64,000 nucleotides of DNA from Fundidesulfovibrio agrisoli (GTDB lineage: Bacteria; Desulfobacterota; Desulfovibrionia; Desulfovibrionales; Desulfovibrionaceae), in the NCBI RefSeq assembly GCF_022808715.1, contig NZ_JAKZKX010000011.1, positions 39,726 to 103,725 on the forward strand, in the 5' to 3' direction. A program made the translations under genes and the position numbers. Shown here piece after piece: positions 50,281-61,493 of this stretch (position 1 is the first letter of the stretch; each line of letters begins with the position of its first letter). The notes beneath the pieces are model-generated. The model saw only the letters and a list, made by a program, of their open reading frames with translations. It was not told the DNA's origin and did not search any database.

Positions 50281-52182
50281 ATGTCCGACAATGCGATCAA
50301 GCGCGAGTTCAAGGCTGATATCGTCAAGCTGCTCGATATCATCACCCACTCGGTCTACACCAACAAGGAGATCTTCCTGCGCGAGCTGGTCTCCAACGCC
50401 TCGGACGCCCTGGAGAAGCTGCGCTTCCAGATGAGCCGGGGCGACCAGGTGGCCGCGCCCGACCTGCCCCTGGAGATCCGCATCGCCACCGACAAGGACA
50501 ACGCCGTGCTGACCATCACGGACACCGGCGTGGGCATGAGCGAGCTGGAGCTGGTGGAGAACATCGGCTCCATCGCGCATTCCGGCTCGGAAGACTTCAT
50601 CAACGCCCTGGGCGAGGACAAGTCCAAGGCCAGCTCCATCATCGGGCGCTTCGGCGTGGGCTTCTATTCGGTGTTCATGGTGGCCCGCAAGGTGGTGCTG
50701 ACCACCAGCCCGGCCGCGCCCGGCGAGCAGGCCTGGGTCTGGATCTCCGACGGCCTGGGCGGCTACGAGCTGATCCCCGCCGAGGGCGAGGTGGAGCGCG
50801 GCACCTCCATCGAGATCCACCTCAAGGACGACGCCAAGGAGTTCGCCGAACCGGACGTACTCAAGGACGTCATCAACCGCCATTCGCACTTCATCTCCTT
50901 CCCGATCCTGGTGGACGGCGAGCGCGTGAACACCGTGCCCGCCATCTGGCGCGAGCCCAAGAGCAGCGTCACCGCCGAGCAGTACAAGGAGTTCTACACC
51001 TTCCTGACCCACGACGACGAGGCTCCGCTGGAGACCATCCACATGAACGTGGACGCCCCGGTGCAGTTCTCCTCCCTGGTGTTCGTGCCCGCCAAGGCCG
51101 AGGACTACATGGGCTTCCAGAAGCTGGAGCGCGGGCTGGACCTCTACGTGCGCCGGGTGCTCATCGCCAAGGACGCCACCGAGCTGCTGCCGGAATACCT
51201 GCGCTTCTGCCGCGGCGTGGTGGACACCGAGGACCTGCCCCTCAACATCTCCCGCGAGACCTTGCAGCAGAACGCCGTGCTGCGGCGCATCGCCCAGGCC
51301 GTCACCAAGGAGATCCTCTCCCGCCTGAAGAAGAAGGCCGCCTCCGACCCCGACGGCTACGCCGCGATCTGGAAGGAGCACTGCAAGATCTTCAAGCTGG
51401 GCTACTCCGACTACCTGAACCGCGATTCCGTGGCCGAGCTGCTGCGCTTCGACTCCTCCGCGCTGGACGGCCCGGGCAGGCTGACCTCCCTGGCGGACTA
51501 CGTGAGCCGCGCCAAGGAGGGCCAGAAGACCGTGTACTACGTCTCCGGCCCCAGCCGCGAGGCCGTGGAGCTCAACCCCTACCTGGAGATGTTCACGCGC
51601 AAGGGCGTGGAGGTGCTCTACCTGTACGAGCCCATCGACGAGTTCATGCTGGAGTCGCTGCACACCTTCAAGGAGTTCAGCTTCAAGTCCGCCGAGCAGG
51701 CCCAGGCCTCCGACCTGGACCCCTTCGAGGACGTGGCCCCGGCCGCCAACGCCCCGGAACCGCTCACCACGGAGCAGTCCGGCGGGTTGGACGCCCTGCT
51801 TGCGGACATGAAGAAAATCCTGGGCGACAAGATCAAGGACGTGCGCCGTTCCACCAGGCTCAAGTCCAGCCCGTCGTGCCTGGTCTCGGCCGAGGGCGGC
51901 AGCTCCCAGATGCAGAAGATCATGCGCCTGATGAGCAAGGACGAGTCCATCCCGCCCAAGATCATGGAGGTCAACCCGGACCACCCGCTGACCCGCAACC
52001 TGCTGGAGATCCACACGGCGGACCCGGCCGACCCGTTCATCGAGCAGGCCACCACGCAGTTGTACGAATCCGCGCTGCTGCTGGAGGGGTATCTCTCCGA
52101 CCCGCACAAGATGGTGGGGCGCATCAACTCCATCCTGGAACAGGCCAGCGGCTGGTACGCGGGGCTCAAGAAGAAAGGCTAG
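50281..52182 (+). CDS. htpG: Hsp90-family chaperone HtpG
   Basis: 633 residues, full length. EIFLRELVSNASDALEKLR, DTGVGMSELELVENIGSIAHSG in pieces, GRFGVGFYSVFMVA form the GHKL ATP site; later SRETLQQNAVLR and NPDHPLTRNL belong to the middle and C-terminal domains. The ATG 50281 follows an AAGGAGT site. Together with the Hsp20 pair it forms a stress-chaperone group. Terminator follows. Confidence 0.97.
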   Translation: MSDNAIKREFKADIVKLLDIITHSVYTNKEIFLRELVSNASDALEKLRFQMSRGDQVAAPDLPLEIRIATDKDNAVLTITDTGVGMSELELVENIGSIAHSGSEDFINALGEDKSKASSIIGRFGVGFYSVFMVARKVVLTTSPAAPGEQAWVWISDGLGGYELIPAEGEVERGTSIEIHLKDDAKEFAEPDVLKDVINRHSHFISFPILVDGERVNTVPAIWREPKSSVTAEQYKEFYTFLTHDDEAPLETIHMNVDAPVQFSSLVFVPAKAEDYMGFQKLERGLDLYVRRVLIAKDATELLPEYLRFCRGVVDTEDLPLNISRETLQQNAVLRRIAQAVTKEILSRLKKKAASDPDGYAAIWKEHCKIFKLGYSDYLNRDSVAELLRFDSSALDGPGRLTSLADYVSRAKEGQKTVYYVSGPSREAVELNPYLEMFTRKGVEVLYLYEPIDEFMLESLHTFKEFSFKSAEQAQASDLDPFEDVAPAANAPEPLTTEQSGGLDALLADMKKILGDKIKDVRRSTRLKSSPSCLVSAEGGSSQMQKIMRLMSKDESIPPKIMEVNPDHPLTRNLLEIHTADPADPFIEQATTQLYESALLLEGYLSDPHKMVGRINSILEQASGWYAGLKKKG

Positions 52183-52200
52183 CACTGTCTCCCCCTGAAA

Positions 52201-52240
52201 CAAAAAACCGGAGCGCCCGTGAGGGCGCTCCGGTTTTTTT
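52201..52240. terminator. Bidirectional terminator after htpG
   Basis: AAAAAACCGGAGCGCCC and GGGCGCTCCGGTTTTTTT. Confidence 0.9.
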
Positions 52241-52334
52241 GTTTGTTCGAGATAACGGCTGATGAGGGAGTTGTCGGGTTGGAGTCTTCCCCCCTGGCCC
52301 CGCGCCGGGCGGCCCCCCGGACATATTTGAAGAA

Positions 52335-53070
52335 GGGTCATGACTAGAACAGCTGGCCAAAAACCTGCTAGGTTCAAGTCATGGAGCGGGCTAACAAGTA
52401 CGCAAATCGTTCGAAAATTTCAGAGGCGAAATTTCGCCAGCTCGTGAAGCTCTTTGCCATTGATTTGGATGCCTCACAGATCGCCCAAGTTGCTGGGTTG
52501 AACCGGAATACCGTGAATCGCTACCTCACGGCCATCCGGCAGCGGGTGGCCGAATTTTGTGAGCAGGAATCTCCGGTTTTCGGCGAAGTGGAGATTGACG
52601 AGAGCTACTTCGGACCTCGCAGAGTAAAGGGTCAACATGGGCGAGGAGCAGGCTGTAAAACCATAGTTTTCGGCATCTTCAAACGTCAAGGAAAGGTATA
52701 TACTGAGATCGTACCGGATTGCAGCCGCAAGACCCTTCAGGCCATAATTCGTGGCCGAGTGGGCCTCGACAGCGTGATCCACACAAATGGCTGGCGAGGA
52801 TACTGGGGGCTCGTTGACCTGGGATATCAAAAGCACTTTCGGGTGAATCACGCCGAAAACGAATTTGCAAACGGACGAAATCATATCAATGGGATAGAAA
52901 GCTTCTGGGGATATGCCAAAACGAGGTTGGCTCGATTCAGAGGCATGAAAAAGCACATGTTTCTATGGCACTTGAAGGAATGCGAATTTCGTTTCAACCA
53001 CAGGGGGCAAGACCTCTACAAAGCCCTCCTGAAAATCGTCAGGGCTAGGCCGCTGTTCTAGTCATGACCC
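52335..53070 (+). mobile_element. IS1595-family insertion sequence, intact
   Basis: 736 bp. Terminal inverted repeats begin GGGTCATGACTAGAACAGC (19 bp identical) at 52335 and, inverted, at 53070. Both ends are flanked by the 8-bp direct repeat TTGAAGAA (52327-52334 and 53071-53078), the duplication length typical of IS1595. One transposase gene fills it. Perfect ends and duplication indicate a recent, possibly active insertion. Confidence 0.95.
52381..53061 (+). CDS. IS1595-family transposase
   Basis: 226 residues. N-terminal helix-turn-helix (LDASQIAQVAGLNRNTVNRYL), then the catalytic domain: EVEIDESYFGPRRVKG with the first Asp, VIHTNGWRGY, and NHINGIESFWGYAKTRL with Asn/Glu. This is the IS1016-like branch, which lacks the zinc-ribbon part of larger members. 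Full length, no frameshift. ATG 52381 lies 46 bp inside the left inverted repeat. Confidence 0.93.
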   Translation: MERANKYANRSKISEAKFRQLVKLFAIDLDASQIAQVAGLNRNTVNRYLTAIRQRVAEFCEQESPVFGEVEIDESYFGPRRVKGQHGRGAGCKTIVFGIFKRQGKVYTEIVPDCSRKTLQAIIRGRVGLDSVIHTNGWRGYWGLVDLGYQKHFRVNHAENEFANGRNHINGIESFWGYAKTRLARFRGMKKHMFLWHLKECEFRFNHRGQDLYKALLKIVRARPLF

Positions 53071-53229
53071 TTGAAGAATATCCGGGGGGCCGCCCGGCGC
53101 GGGGCCAGGGGGGAAGACGACACGGTTCACGGCGGAAGGAGCGGGGATGGGAAAGACGAACCCTGCGAACAGGACGCCACGGGGCGCAGGACTTGGGGAA
53201 AGCCTCGCCGTCCGCCCTGCGAAGCGGAA

Positions 53230-53262
53230 AGGGATTCCAAAGGGAGGAACTCCCTTTGGAAA
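53230..53262. repeat. Short palindromic intergenic repeat, second copy
   Basis: TTCCAAAGGGA and TCCCTTTGGAA hairpin; with its flank it matches 3808-3840 in inverse orientation. The rest of 53117-53298 shows no gene. Confidence 0.5.
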
Positions 53263-53298
53263 CCCATATGGGCTTTAAGTCTAGAATGTAAACGCGAA

Positions 53299-54468
53299 CT
53301 ACAGCAGCGTCGCCCCGGCCAGGAAGGCGGCGCCCAGCACGATGCCGGGGTGGTTGCGCATGAGCAGGGTGACGAACGCGCCCGCCGCCAGGGCGATGCG
53401 CAGGGTGTCCCAGCCGGGGGCCATCTGCAGCACGGAAATCAGCTGCGCACCCAGCCCCAGGCACAGGCCCGCCAGCACGGCCGAGACGCCGCCCAGGGCC
53501 TTGGGGGCCCACTTGCAGGCGGCCACGGCCCCGCGCACGGGCTGCACGGCCACGGCCATGACGAGCGTGGGCAGGAAGGCTCCGGCCGCGGCGGCCAGCA
53601 GGCCGCCGAGGCCCAGGGCGCGCGCGCCCAGCAGCAGCGCCCCCCCTCCGTAAGGGCCGGGAATCGCGTCCACCAGGGTCATGGCCTGTGCGAAATGCAC
53701 AGGGTCGAGCCACTGGCGCAGGCGCACCAGGTCGGCGAAGAGCAGGGGGTAGAGCCCGAAACCGCCCAGCGAGAACAGACCCGCCTTGCCCGTCCAGAGC
53801 ATGAGCCTGCCCAGGGAGGCGTCCAGGAGCGCGCACAGCCCGGCGGCTACGGCCAGGGGCAGGGCGGCGGCCAGGGCCGTGCCCCAGGGGTACGGCTTGG
53901 CCTCGCAGCAGCAGTCCGTTCCGGGGGCCGGGCCGGCCGGGTCGGGCGTCAGCAGCACGCCCAGCACCGCGCCGCCCATGAGCATGGAGAAGGGCTTGAG
54001 CCCGATGAAGAAGAGCAGGCCAGCCGCCGCGGCCAGCGCCCAGGCCAGGGGCTTGCGCCCGGTGGCGGTGAAGAGCATGTGCAACCCCGCGTAAAGGCAA
54101 ATGGCGGGGGAGACGACGAGCACGCCGCGCAGCCCGGCCGCGAACCAGGGGGCGCCCCCCTGGATGTGCCAGAGCCCGGCCAGCAGGGCGGCGCAGACGA
54201 GGCCGGGGCCGATGTAGCCCGCGCTGGCCGCCAAGGCTCCGCCCAGGCCGCGCAGGTGAATGCCGGAGGCGCAGACCAGGGTGAGGCCGCGCAGGCCGGG
54301 GAGGTTGGCGCTCATGGCCGCGTGCTGGGCGAAGTCCGCGTCGGACATCCAGCCGAGCTGCTCCACCAGACAGTTGCGCAGCAGGGTTTCAAGGCGGCGG
54401 TGGCGGGAGCGCAGGCCCAGGAGCAGGGTGATTCTGAAGAGCAGGGGGAGCGTGCAAGGGGTCGTCAT
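53299..54468 (-). CDS. Chromate-transporter-like membrane protein (divergent)
   Basis: 389 residues, about ten membrane helices, two CHR halves. The second half keeps GKAGLFSLGGFGLYPLLFADLV and DAIPGPYGGGALLLGA; the first half has lost most of the FxxGxxxxGGP motif. A CCC sequence (DCCCEAK) lies in the central loop. Start ATG 54468 chosen for its GAGG site; 12 bp after the other transporter gene. Possibly forms a heteromer with it; substrate may not be chromate. Confidence 0.7.
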   Translation of the reverse strand: MTTPCTLPLLFRITLLLGLRSRHRRLETLLRNCLVEQLGWMSDADFAQHAAMSANLPGLRGLTLVCASGIHLRGLGGALAASAGYIGPGLVCAALLAGLWHIQGGAPWFAAGLRGVLVVSPAICLYAGLHMLFTATGRKPLAWALAAAAGLLFFIGLKPFSMLMGGAVLGVLLTPDPAGPAPGTDCCCEAKPYPWGTALAAALPLAVAAGLCALLDASLGRLMLWTGKAGLFSLGGFGLYPLLFADLVRLRQWLDPVHFAQAMTLVDAIPGPYGGGALLLGARALGLGGLLAAAAGAFLPTLVMAVAVQPVRGAVAACKWAPKALGGVSAVLAGLCLGLGAQLISVLQMAPGWDTLRIALAAGAFVTLLMRNHPGIVLGAAFLAGATLL

Positions 54469-54480
54469 GTACACCTCAAA

Positions 54481-55629
54481 TCAGAAAAGGAGCAGGCTCA
54501 AACCGGCGGCGGCGAGCACGATCCAACAGACATTGACCTTCTTGGTCAGGGCGGCCAGCGTGAGGACGAGCAGCAGGCCTGAGGCCCAGCCCCAGTCCAC
54601 GGCCTTGGCCAGTGCGTAGCTGACCGCCACGATCATTCCGCCCAGGGTGGCCAGAACCCCGGCCAGGGCGCTCCTGGCTCGGGCCGAGCCCACGATGGCG
54701 TCGCGGTAGTGGGACGCGGCGAGCACCACCACGAACGAGGCCGCGAAGATGCCCACCGATGCCACAATGGCCCCGGGAATCCCGCGAACGATGTAGCCCA
54801 TGAAGGCCGAGGCCAGCAGGCTCGGGCCGGGCGTCACCTGGGCCAGGGCCATGCCCTCGATGAAGGTGGCGCTGTCCACCCAGGCGCGGTGCTCCACCAC
54901 CTCGGCGTACATCACGGGGAAAACGCCGAAGCCTCCGAACGAGAGCATATCCACCTTTATCATGGAAACCGCAAGATCGAAGAGCAGCGGGTCCACCGCA
55001 AGAAGAAAGCCCATGCCCAGGACCATGGCCAGGGCCATGTAGCCCGCCAGGCGCAAGGCACCGTTGGCGGATTGGCCCTCGCCCAGGTCGGGGGCGGGCC
55101 CGGGGGCCAGGGCGAACAGGCCCAGCAGGGCGGCCCCGAAGACGATGGGCACAACGCCCACCCCGGCCAGGAACAGGGCGGCGGCCGCCGCGGTGAAGGC
55201 CTGGTGGCGCTTTGTGGGCGCGAAGCGTTTGATGAAATCCAGGCAGGACATGAGGCAGATGGCCAGCACCACCACCTTGAGCCCGGCGCACACGGCCTGG
55301 GAGAAGTGCGAGCCCCGGGTCTGCGTATAGAACATGGAAAGCCCGAGCATCAGCAGGAACGCCGGGCAGGAGAAGCCGAGGTAACCGGCGATGGCCCCGG
55401 GCAGGCCGTCGAGCTTGAGCCCGATGTAGGCCGCGAGTTGCATGAGGGTGCCGCCGGGGATGGTCTGGCAGAGGCCCAGGCCCAGGCGGAAGTCCTCCCG
55501 GGTGACGAAGCCGCGCTTCTCCACCACTTCGTGGCGCATGGCCGGCATCATGGCCGGCCCCCCGTAGGCGGTTGCGCCGACCACGAAGAAGCCCTTGAAT
55601 ATGTCCCAAGCTTTCACGCGTGCGGCCAT
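54481..55629 (-). CDS. Chromate transporter (ChrA-like)
   Basis: 382 residues, two CHR domains. First: FFVVGATAYGGPAMMPAMRHEVV and LCQTIPGGTLMQLAAYIG; second: LSFGGFGVFPVMYAEVVEHRAWV and ALAQVTPGPSLLASAFMGY. About ten to twelve membrane helices. Exports chromate in known members. AAGGAGC before ATG 55629. Operon with the divergent homologue downstream. Confidence 0.85.
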   Translation of the reverse strand: MAARVKAWDIFKGFFVVGATAYGGPAMMPAMRHEVVEKRGFVTREDFRLGLGLCQTIPGGTLMQLAAYIGLKLDGLPGAIAGYLGFSCPAFLLMLGLSMFYTQTRGSHFSQAVCAGLKVVVLAICLMSCLDFIKRFAPTKRHQAFTAAAAALFLAGVGVVPIVFGAALLGLFALAPGPAPDLGEGQSANGALRLAGYMALAMVLGMGFLLAVDPLLFDLAVSMIKVDMLSFGGFGVFPVMYAEVVEHRAWVDSATFIEGMALAQVTPGPSLLASAFMGYIVRGIPGAIVASVGIFAASFVVVLAASHYRDAIVGSARARSALAGVLATLGGMIVAVSYALAKAVDWGWASGLLLVLTLAALTKKVNVCWIVLAAAGLSLLLF

Positions 55630-55773
55630 GATCGCTCCTTGTCTCTGAAAAGCCGTGATACGGGCATGTGGCGAAAAAGTGAACAGGCCGGACAGTATTT
55701 TATGCGCGACGGCCCGCCGGGGCGGAAGCGATAAGGCATTGACGAAGCGTGCCCAAGCGGCAACAACCTGCCC

Positions 55774-56337
55774 ATGCGCACAATACTCTTCGACGCCGCC
55801 CCACCGGAGGACGACGCCTGCCGCCAGGGGCTGGACGCCCTGCGCCGCGCCCTCACGGACGAGGGCTGCTCCGTGCGCACCTTCGCGCTGGCCCGCACGG
55901 CCATATCCCCGTGCCGGGGCTGCTTCGCCTGCTGGGTGGGCACGCCTGGGCGCTGCCCCTTCGAGGACGCCTCCTGCGAGGCGGCGCGGGCCGTGGCCGG
56001 GGCGGAGCTGCTGGTGGTCTATTCCCCGGTGGCCTTCGGCTGCTGGAGCTCGGAAGCCAAGAAGGCGCTGGACCGCATGGTCTGCCTGGTGTCGCCGCAT
56101 TTCGCCTTTTCCGGCCTGACGCGCCACAGGCCCAGGTACGAGTCGCTGCCCGCGCTGCTGGGCGTGGGCTGGCTGGCGGAGCCCGACCCCGAGGCCGAAA
56201 GCGTGTTCGCCCGGCTGGTGGAGCACAACGCCTACAACCTGCACGCTCCGGCCCAGCGGGCCGTGCTGCTGGAGCAGGACGAGTGGGCTCGCCAGCGCCA
56301 GGTGTGCCGCGGCGCCCTGCGGGAGATGTTCCAGTGA
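55774..56337 (+). CDS. NADPH-dependent FMN reductase-like flavoprotein
   Basis: 187 residues of the flavodoxin-like family. The Cys set CRGCFACWVGTPGRCPFED is typical of iron-sulfur or FMN-binding members of this family; VVYSPVAFGCWSSEAKKALDR follows. Coupled to the next flavoprotein by a GTGA overlap. Substrate unknown. Confidence 0.75.
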   Translation: MRTILFDAAPPEDDACRQGLDALRRALTDEGCSVRTFALARTAISPCRGCFACWVGTPGRCPFEDASCEAARAVAGAELLVVYSPVAFGCWSSEAKKALDRMVCLVSPHFAFSGLTRHRPRYESLPALLGVGWLAEPDPEAESVFARLVEHNAYNLHAPAQRAVLLEQDEWARQRQVCRGALREMFQ

Positions 56338-57005
56338 GGCGGGTGCTGCTGCTGGCTGGCAGCCCCAGGGCGGGGGGCGTCTCCCTGATGCTCGGGCGGG
56401 AGCTGCTGGAGCGCATGGCGGCGCTCGACTTCGCCACGGAGGTGCGGACCCTGCGCGTCAGCGGCCTGCTGGACGCCCAGGAGGGCAGGGCCAGGCTGCA
56501 CGCGGCCTTCGCCTGGGCCGACACGGTGGTGTTGAGCGCGCCGGTGTACGTGGATTCGCCCCCGGCGCAGGTGCTCAAGGCCCTGGAGTTCCTGGCCGCC
56601 GAACCCTGGCGGGGGGATGAGCCCAAGCGCTTCTGCGCCCTGTTCTGCTGCGGCTTCCCCGAGGCCTCGCACACCGCCATCTGCCTGGACGTGAGCCGCA
56701 TCTTCGCCCGCAAGGCCGGGCTGGAGTGGGCGGGCGGGCTCGGCTTCGGCGGCTCCGGGGCGCTTGGGGGGCAGTCCCTGGCCGCTCGCGGCAGGATGGC
56801 CGCCCCCGTGGCCCGCGCCCTGGACATGGCCGCCCAGGCCCTGACCGACGGGCGGCCCGTGCCGCCGGAGGCCAGGGAGCTTGCGGCCAAACCACTGATC
56901 CCCAAACCGCTCTATCTGTTCCTGGCCGAGTCGGGCTTCCTGTCCCTGGCCTGGAAGAGCCGGACAATCACGCGCCTGGGCGCGAAACCCTACGAGAAGC
57001 AATGA
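56334..57005 (+). CDS. Flavodoxin-like NAD(P)H-dependent oxidoreductase
   Basis: 223 residues. LLLAGSPRAGGVSLMLGREL is the FMN-phosphate loop; ADTVVLSAPVYVDSPPAQVLKAL is the second flavin loop. GTG start at 56334 overlapping the previous stop; its own stop overlaps holA. The two flavoproteins may act together. Confidence 0.75.
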   Translation: MRRVLLLAGSPRAGGVSLMLGRELLERMAALDFATEVRTLRVSGLLDAQEGRARLHAAFAWADTVVLSAPVYVDSPPAQVLKALEFLAAEPWRGDEPKRFCALFCCGFPEASHTAICLDVSRIFARKAGLEWAGGLGFGGSGALGGQSLAARGRMAAPVARALDMAAQALTDGRPVPPEARELAAKPLIPKPLYLFLAESGFLSLAWKSRTITRLGAKPYEKQ

Positions 57006-57985
57006 GCCAGCGCCCGGGATTCACTTTTCTGGTCTGCCCGGACCCGGAGATGGTCAAACGCAGGCTGGAGCAGCTCATGGCCGCCTCCGGCGGCGGCTTC
57101 GCCCGCCAGGTCTTCTGGGGCGACGCCGACGAGTTCGATTCAGCCTGGTGGCAGGCCCTCTCCACCGTGAGCCTTTTCGCACAGCCCAAGGCGGTCGTCC
57201 TGCGCCGGGCCGAGGGCCTCGGGGCCGACTTCTGGGAGAAGCTGGCCCGCCCGCTCTCCGGCTTCAACGAGCACGCCTGGCCCGTGATCTGCCTGGAAGG
57301 CCCGCACGACCCCAAGAAGGGGCCGACCCTGCCCAAGGGGCTGGCCGAGAGGCCCTACTGGAAGGTGGGGCAGCAGAAGGGCTGGGTCTGGATATCCCCC
57401 GGCCTCACGGAGGAGACCCTCGGCCCCCTGCTGCGCCAATGGGCCCAGAGCCGCAACCTGCGCTTCGGCAAGGGGGCGCTCTCCGAGCTGACGAGGCTTC
57501 TGCCGCGCAACATGGCCGCCGCCTCCGCGGAACTGGAGAAGCTGGAGCTGGCCGCCGTGGACGGCGAGATCGGGGCCGACCTGGCGGGCATGAACCCCGT
57601 GGAGGCCGAGCTGGACGTCTTCGGCTTCCTCAAGGCCCTTGAAGAGGGGCGCGACCCGGCCGGGGTCTGGCGCACGGTCTTCGGGCACCAGCTCTCCAGC
57701 GACGACGGCTTCCTGTTCCAGTTCCTGGCCATCCTGGCCCGCGAATACCGCCTGATGTGGCAGCTCCTGCACGAGGACCCGGAGTGCAAGGCCCACCCCT
57801 ACGTGCGCAAGCTCAAGACGCCCATGGCCGGGCGGCTCGGCCCGGCAGGGCTGGCCAAGATGTGGGACCTGGCCATGGAGGCGGAGTGCTCGGTGAAGTC
57901 GGGGCGCAAATCCCCGGATCAGGCGCTCGAGCTGCTGGTGGCGGAGCTGCATATGCTGTTCGCCCGGGTCAGGGGCCGCAACTGA
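57002..57985 (+). CDS. holA: DNA polymerase III delta subunit
   Basis: 327 residues. LVCPDPEMVKRRLEQLM and FWGDADEF at the start, FAQPKAVVLRRAEGL, KGALSELTRLLPRNMAAASAELEKL in pieces, and NPVEAELDVFGFLKAL near the collar domain fit HolA, the clamp-loader wrench. Highly divergent, as usual for delta. ATGA overlap with the flavoprotein gene. Confidence 0.8.
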   Translation: MSQRPGFTFLVCPDPEMVKRRLEQLMAASGGGFARQVFWGDADEFDSAWWQALSTVSLFAQPKAVVLRRAEGLGADFWEKLARPLSGFNEHAWPVICLEGPHDPKKGPTLPKGLAERPYWKVGQQKGWVWISPGLTEETLGPLLRQWAQSRNLRFGKGALSELTRLLPRNMAAASAELEKLELAAVDGEIGADLAGMNPVEAELDVFGFLKALEEGRDPAGVWRTVFGHQLSSDDGFLFQFLAILAREYRLMWQLLHEDPECKAHPYVRKLKTPMAGRLGPAGLAKMWDLAMEAECSVKSGRKSPDQALELLVAELHMLFARVRGRN

Positions 57986-58075
57986 GCGCTCTTTTCAGGA
58001 AATAACCCGGACATTGGCGGCCCAAACGGGACAATCGCATCATCTTCGGCCGAAAAACGCGCGAGGGGCTTGCGC

Positions 58076-58774
58076 ATGGGCACTTCTATGCTTAAACAAA
58101 AGAATCAACCCCACTACCTGGGCCACCGCGGCCGCCTGAAGCAGCGCCTTCAGGACAGCCCGCGCGCACTGGCCGACTACGAGATCCTTGAACTGCTGCT
58201 GGGCTACGCCAACCCCAGGCGCGACGCCAAGCCCCTGGCCAAGGCCCTGCTGGAGCGCTTCGGCTCCCTGCGGGGGGTGTACCAGGCCCGGCAGGCCGAC
58301 CTGATGGAGGTCGAGGGCTTCGGGGAGGGGTTGAACGTGTTCTGGGGGCTCTGGAGGGAGTTCCTGGCCCGCCTGGGCGAGCAGGACGTGCGCGAGCGCG
58401 TGCTGGTGGACGACCCCAAGGTCGTGGCGGACCTGGCCAGGGAGCGCCTGGGCCACCTGACCGGCGAGGAGTTCTGGGTGCTGCTGGTGGACGCCTCCAA
58501 CCGGGTTCTCGGCTGGGAGCGCGTGAGCCGGGGCACCGTGGACCAGACCCCGGTCTACCCCCGGGAGGTGCTGGCCCTGGCCCTGAACCGGCAGGCCGCC
58601 GGGCTGGTGATGGTGCACAACCACCCCAGCGGCGACCCCAAGCCCTCCAACGCCGACGTGGAGATAACCCGCCAGGTCAAGCTGGCGGCCCACGGGCTGG
58701 GGGTGAAGCTCCTCGACCACGTGATCGTTGCGGACAAGAAGTTTTACAGTTTCAGAAAGGCCTCATTGATGTAG
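58076..58774 (+). CDS. radC: RadC family protein (JAB/MPN fold)
   Basis: 232 residues. N-terminal helix-hairpin-helix (LGYANPRRDAKPLAKALLERFGSL) and C-terminal metal site MVHNHPSGDPKPSNAD (HxHPSGDxxPSxxD). RadC's role is unsettled; it is not a dedicated repair enzyme. ATG 58076 has GAGGGG upstream; a TTG two codons earlier is in frame. Confidence 0.93.
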   Translation: MGTSMLKQKNQPHYLGHRGRLKQRLQDSPRALADYEILELLLGYANPRRDAKPLAKALLERFGSLRGVYQARQADLMEVEGFGEGLNVFWGLWREFLARLGEQDVRERVLVDDPKVVADLARERLGHLTGEEFWVLLVDASNRVLGWERVSRGTVDQTPVYPREVLALALNRQAAGLVMVHNHPSGDPKPSNADVEITRQVKLAAHGLGVKLLDHVIVADKKFYSFRKASLM

Positions 58775-58840
58775 CGCGATTTCGGCCCTCGACGGATCGG
58801 GAATCCATCCCGGACATTCGAAGCCACCAAGGAGTGATCC

Positions 58841-61324
<2,484 letters not shown>

Positions 61325-61348
61325 CCCCCGAAGAATGAGAAACGGCGA

Positions 61349-61386
61349 ACGGCCCGGAAGGAGCGCTCCTTCCGGGCCGTTTTTCT
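61349..61386 (+). terminator. Terminator of lon
   Basis: ACGGCCCGGAAGGAGC and GCTCCTTCCGGGCCGT, then TTTTTC. Confidence 0.92.
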
Positions 61387-61493
61387 TTCCAGCGGTAACG
61401 CCACGGTGCCTGCTCGACATCGCCGCCCGAAGGCTGCAAATAAGGACCATGCCGGTCCCGCCCGGCCACAACCGCTCCCGCAGGAGGAAATCC

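Larger units (their letters stand above)
52287..53116. repeat. Long hairpin repeat split by the IS
   Basis: Left arm 52287-52325 and right arm 53079-53116 are complementary over about 36 bases without mismatch. Removing the IS and one target copy restores a single hairpin whose apex, read on the minus strand, matches the apex of the hairpin at 1-70 (19 of 21). Confidence 0.8.
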
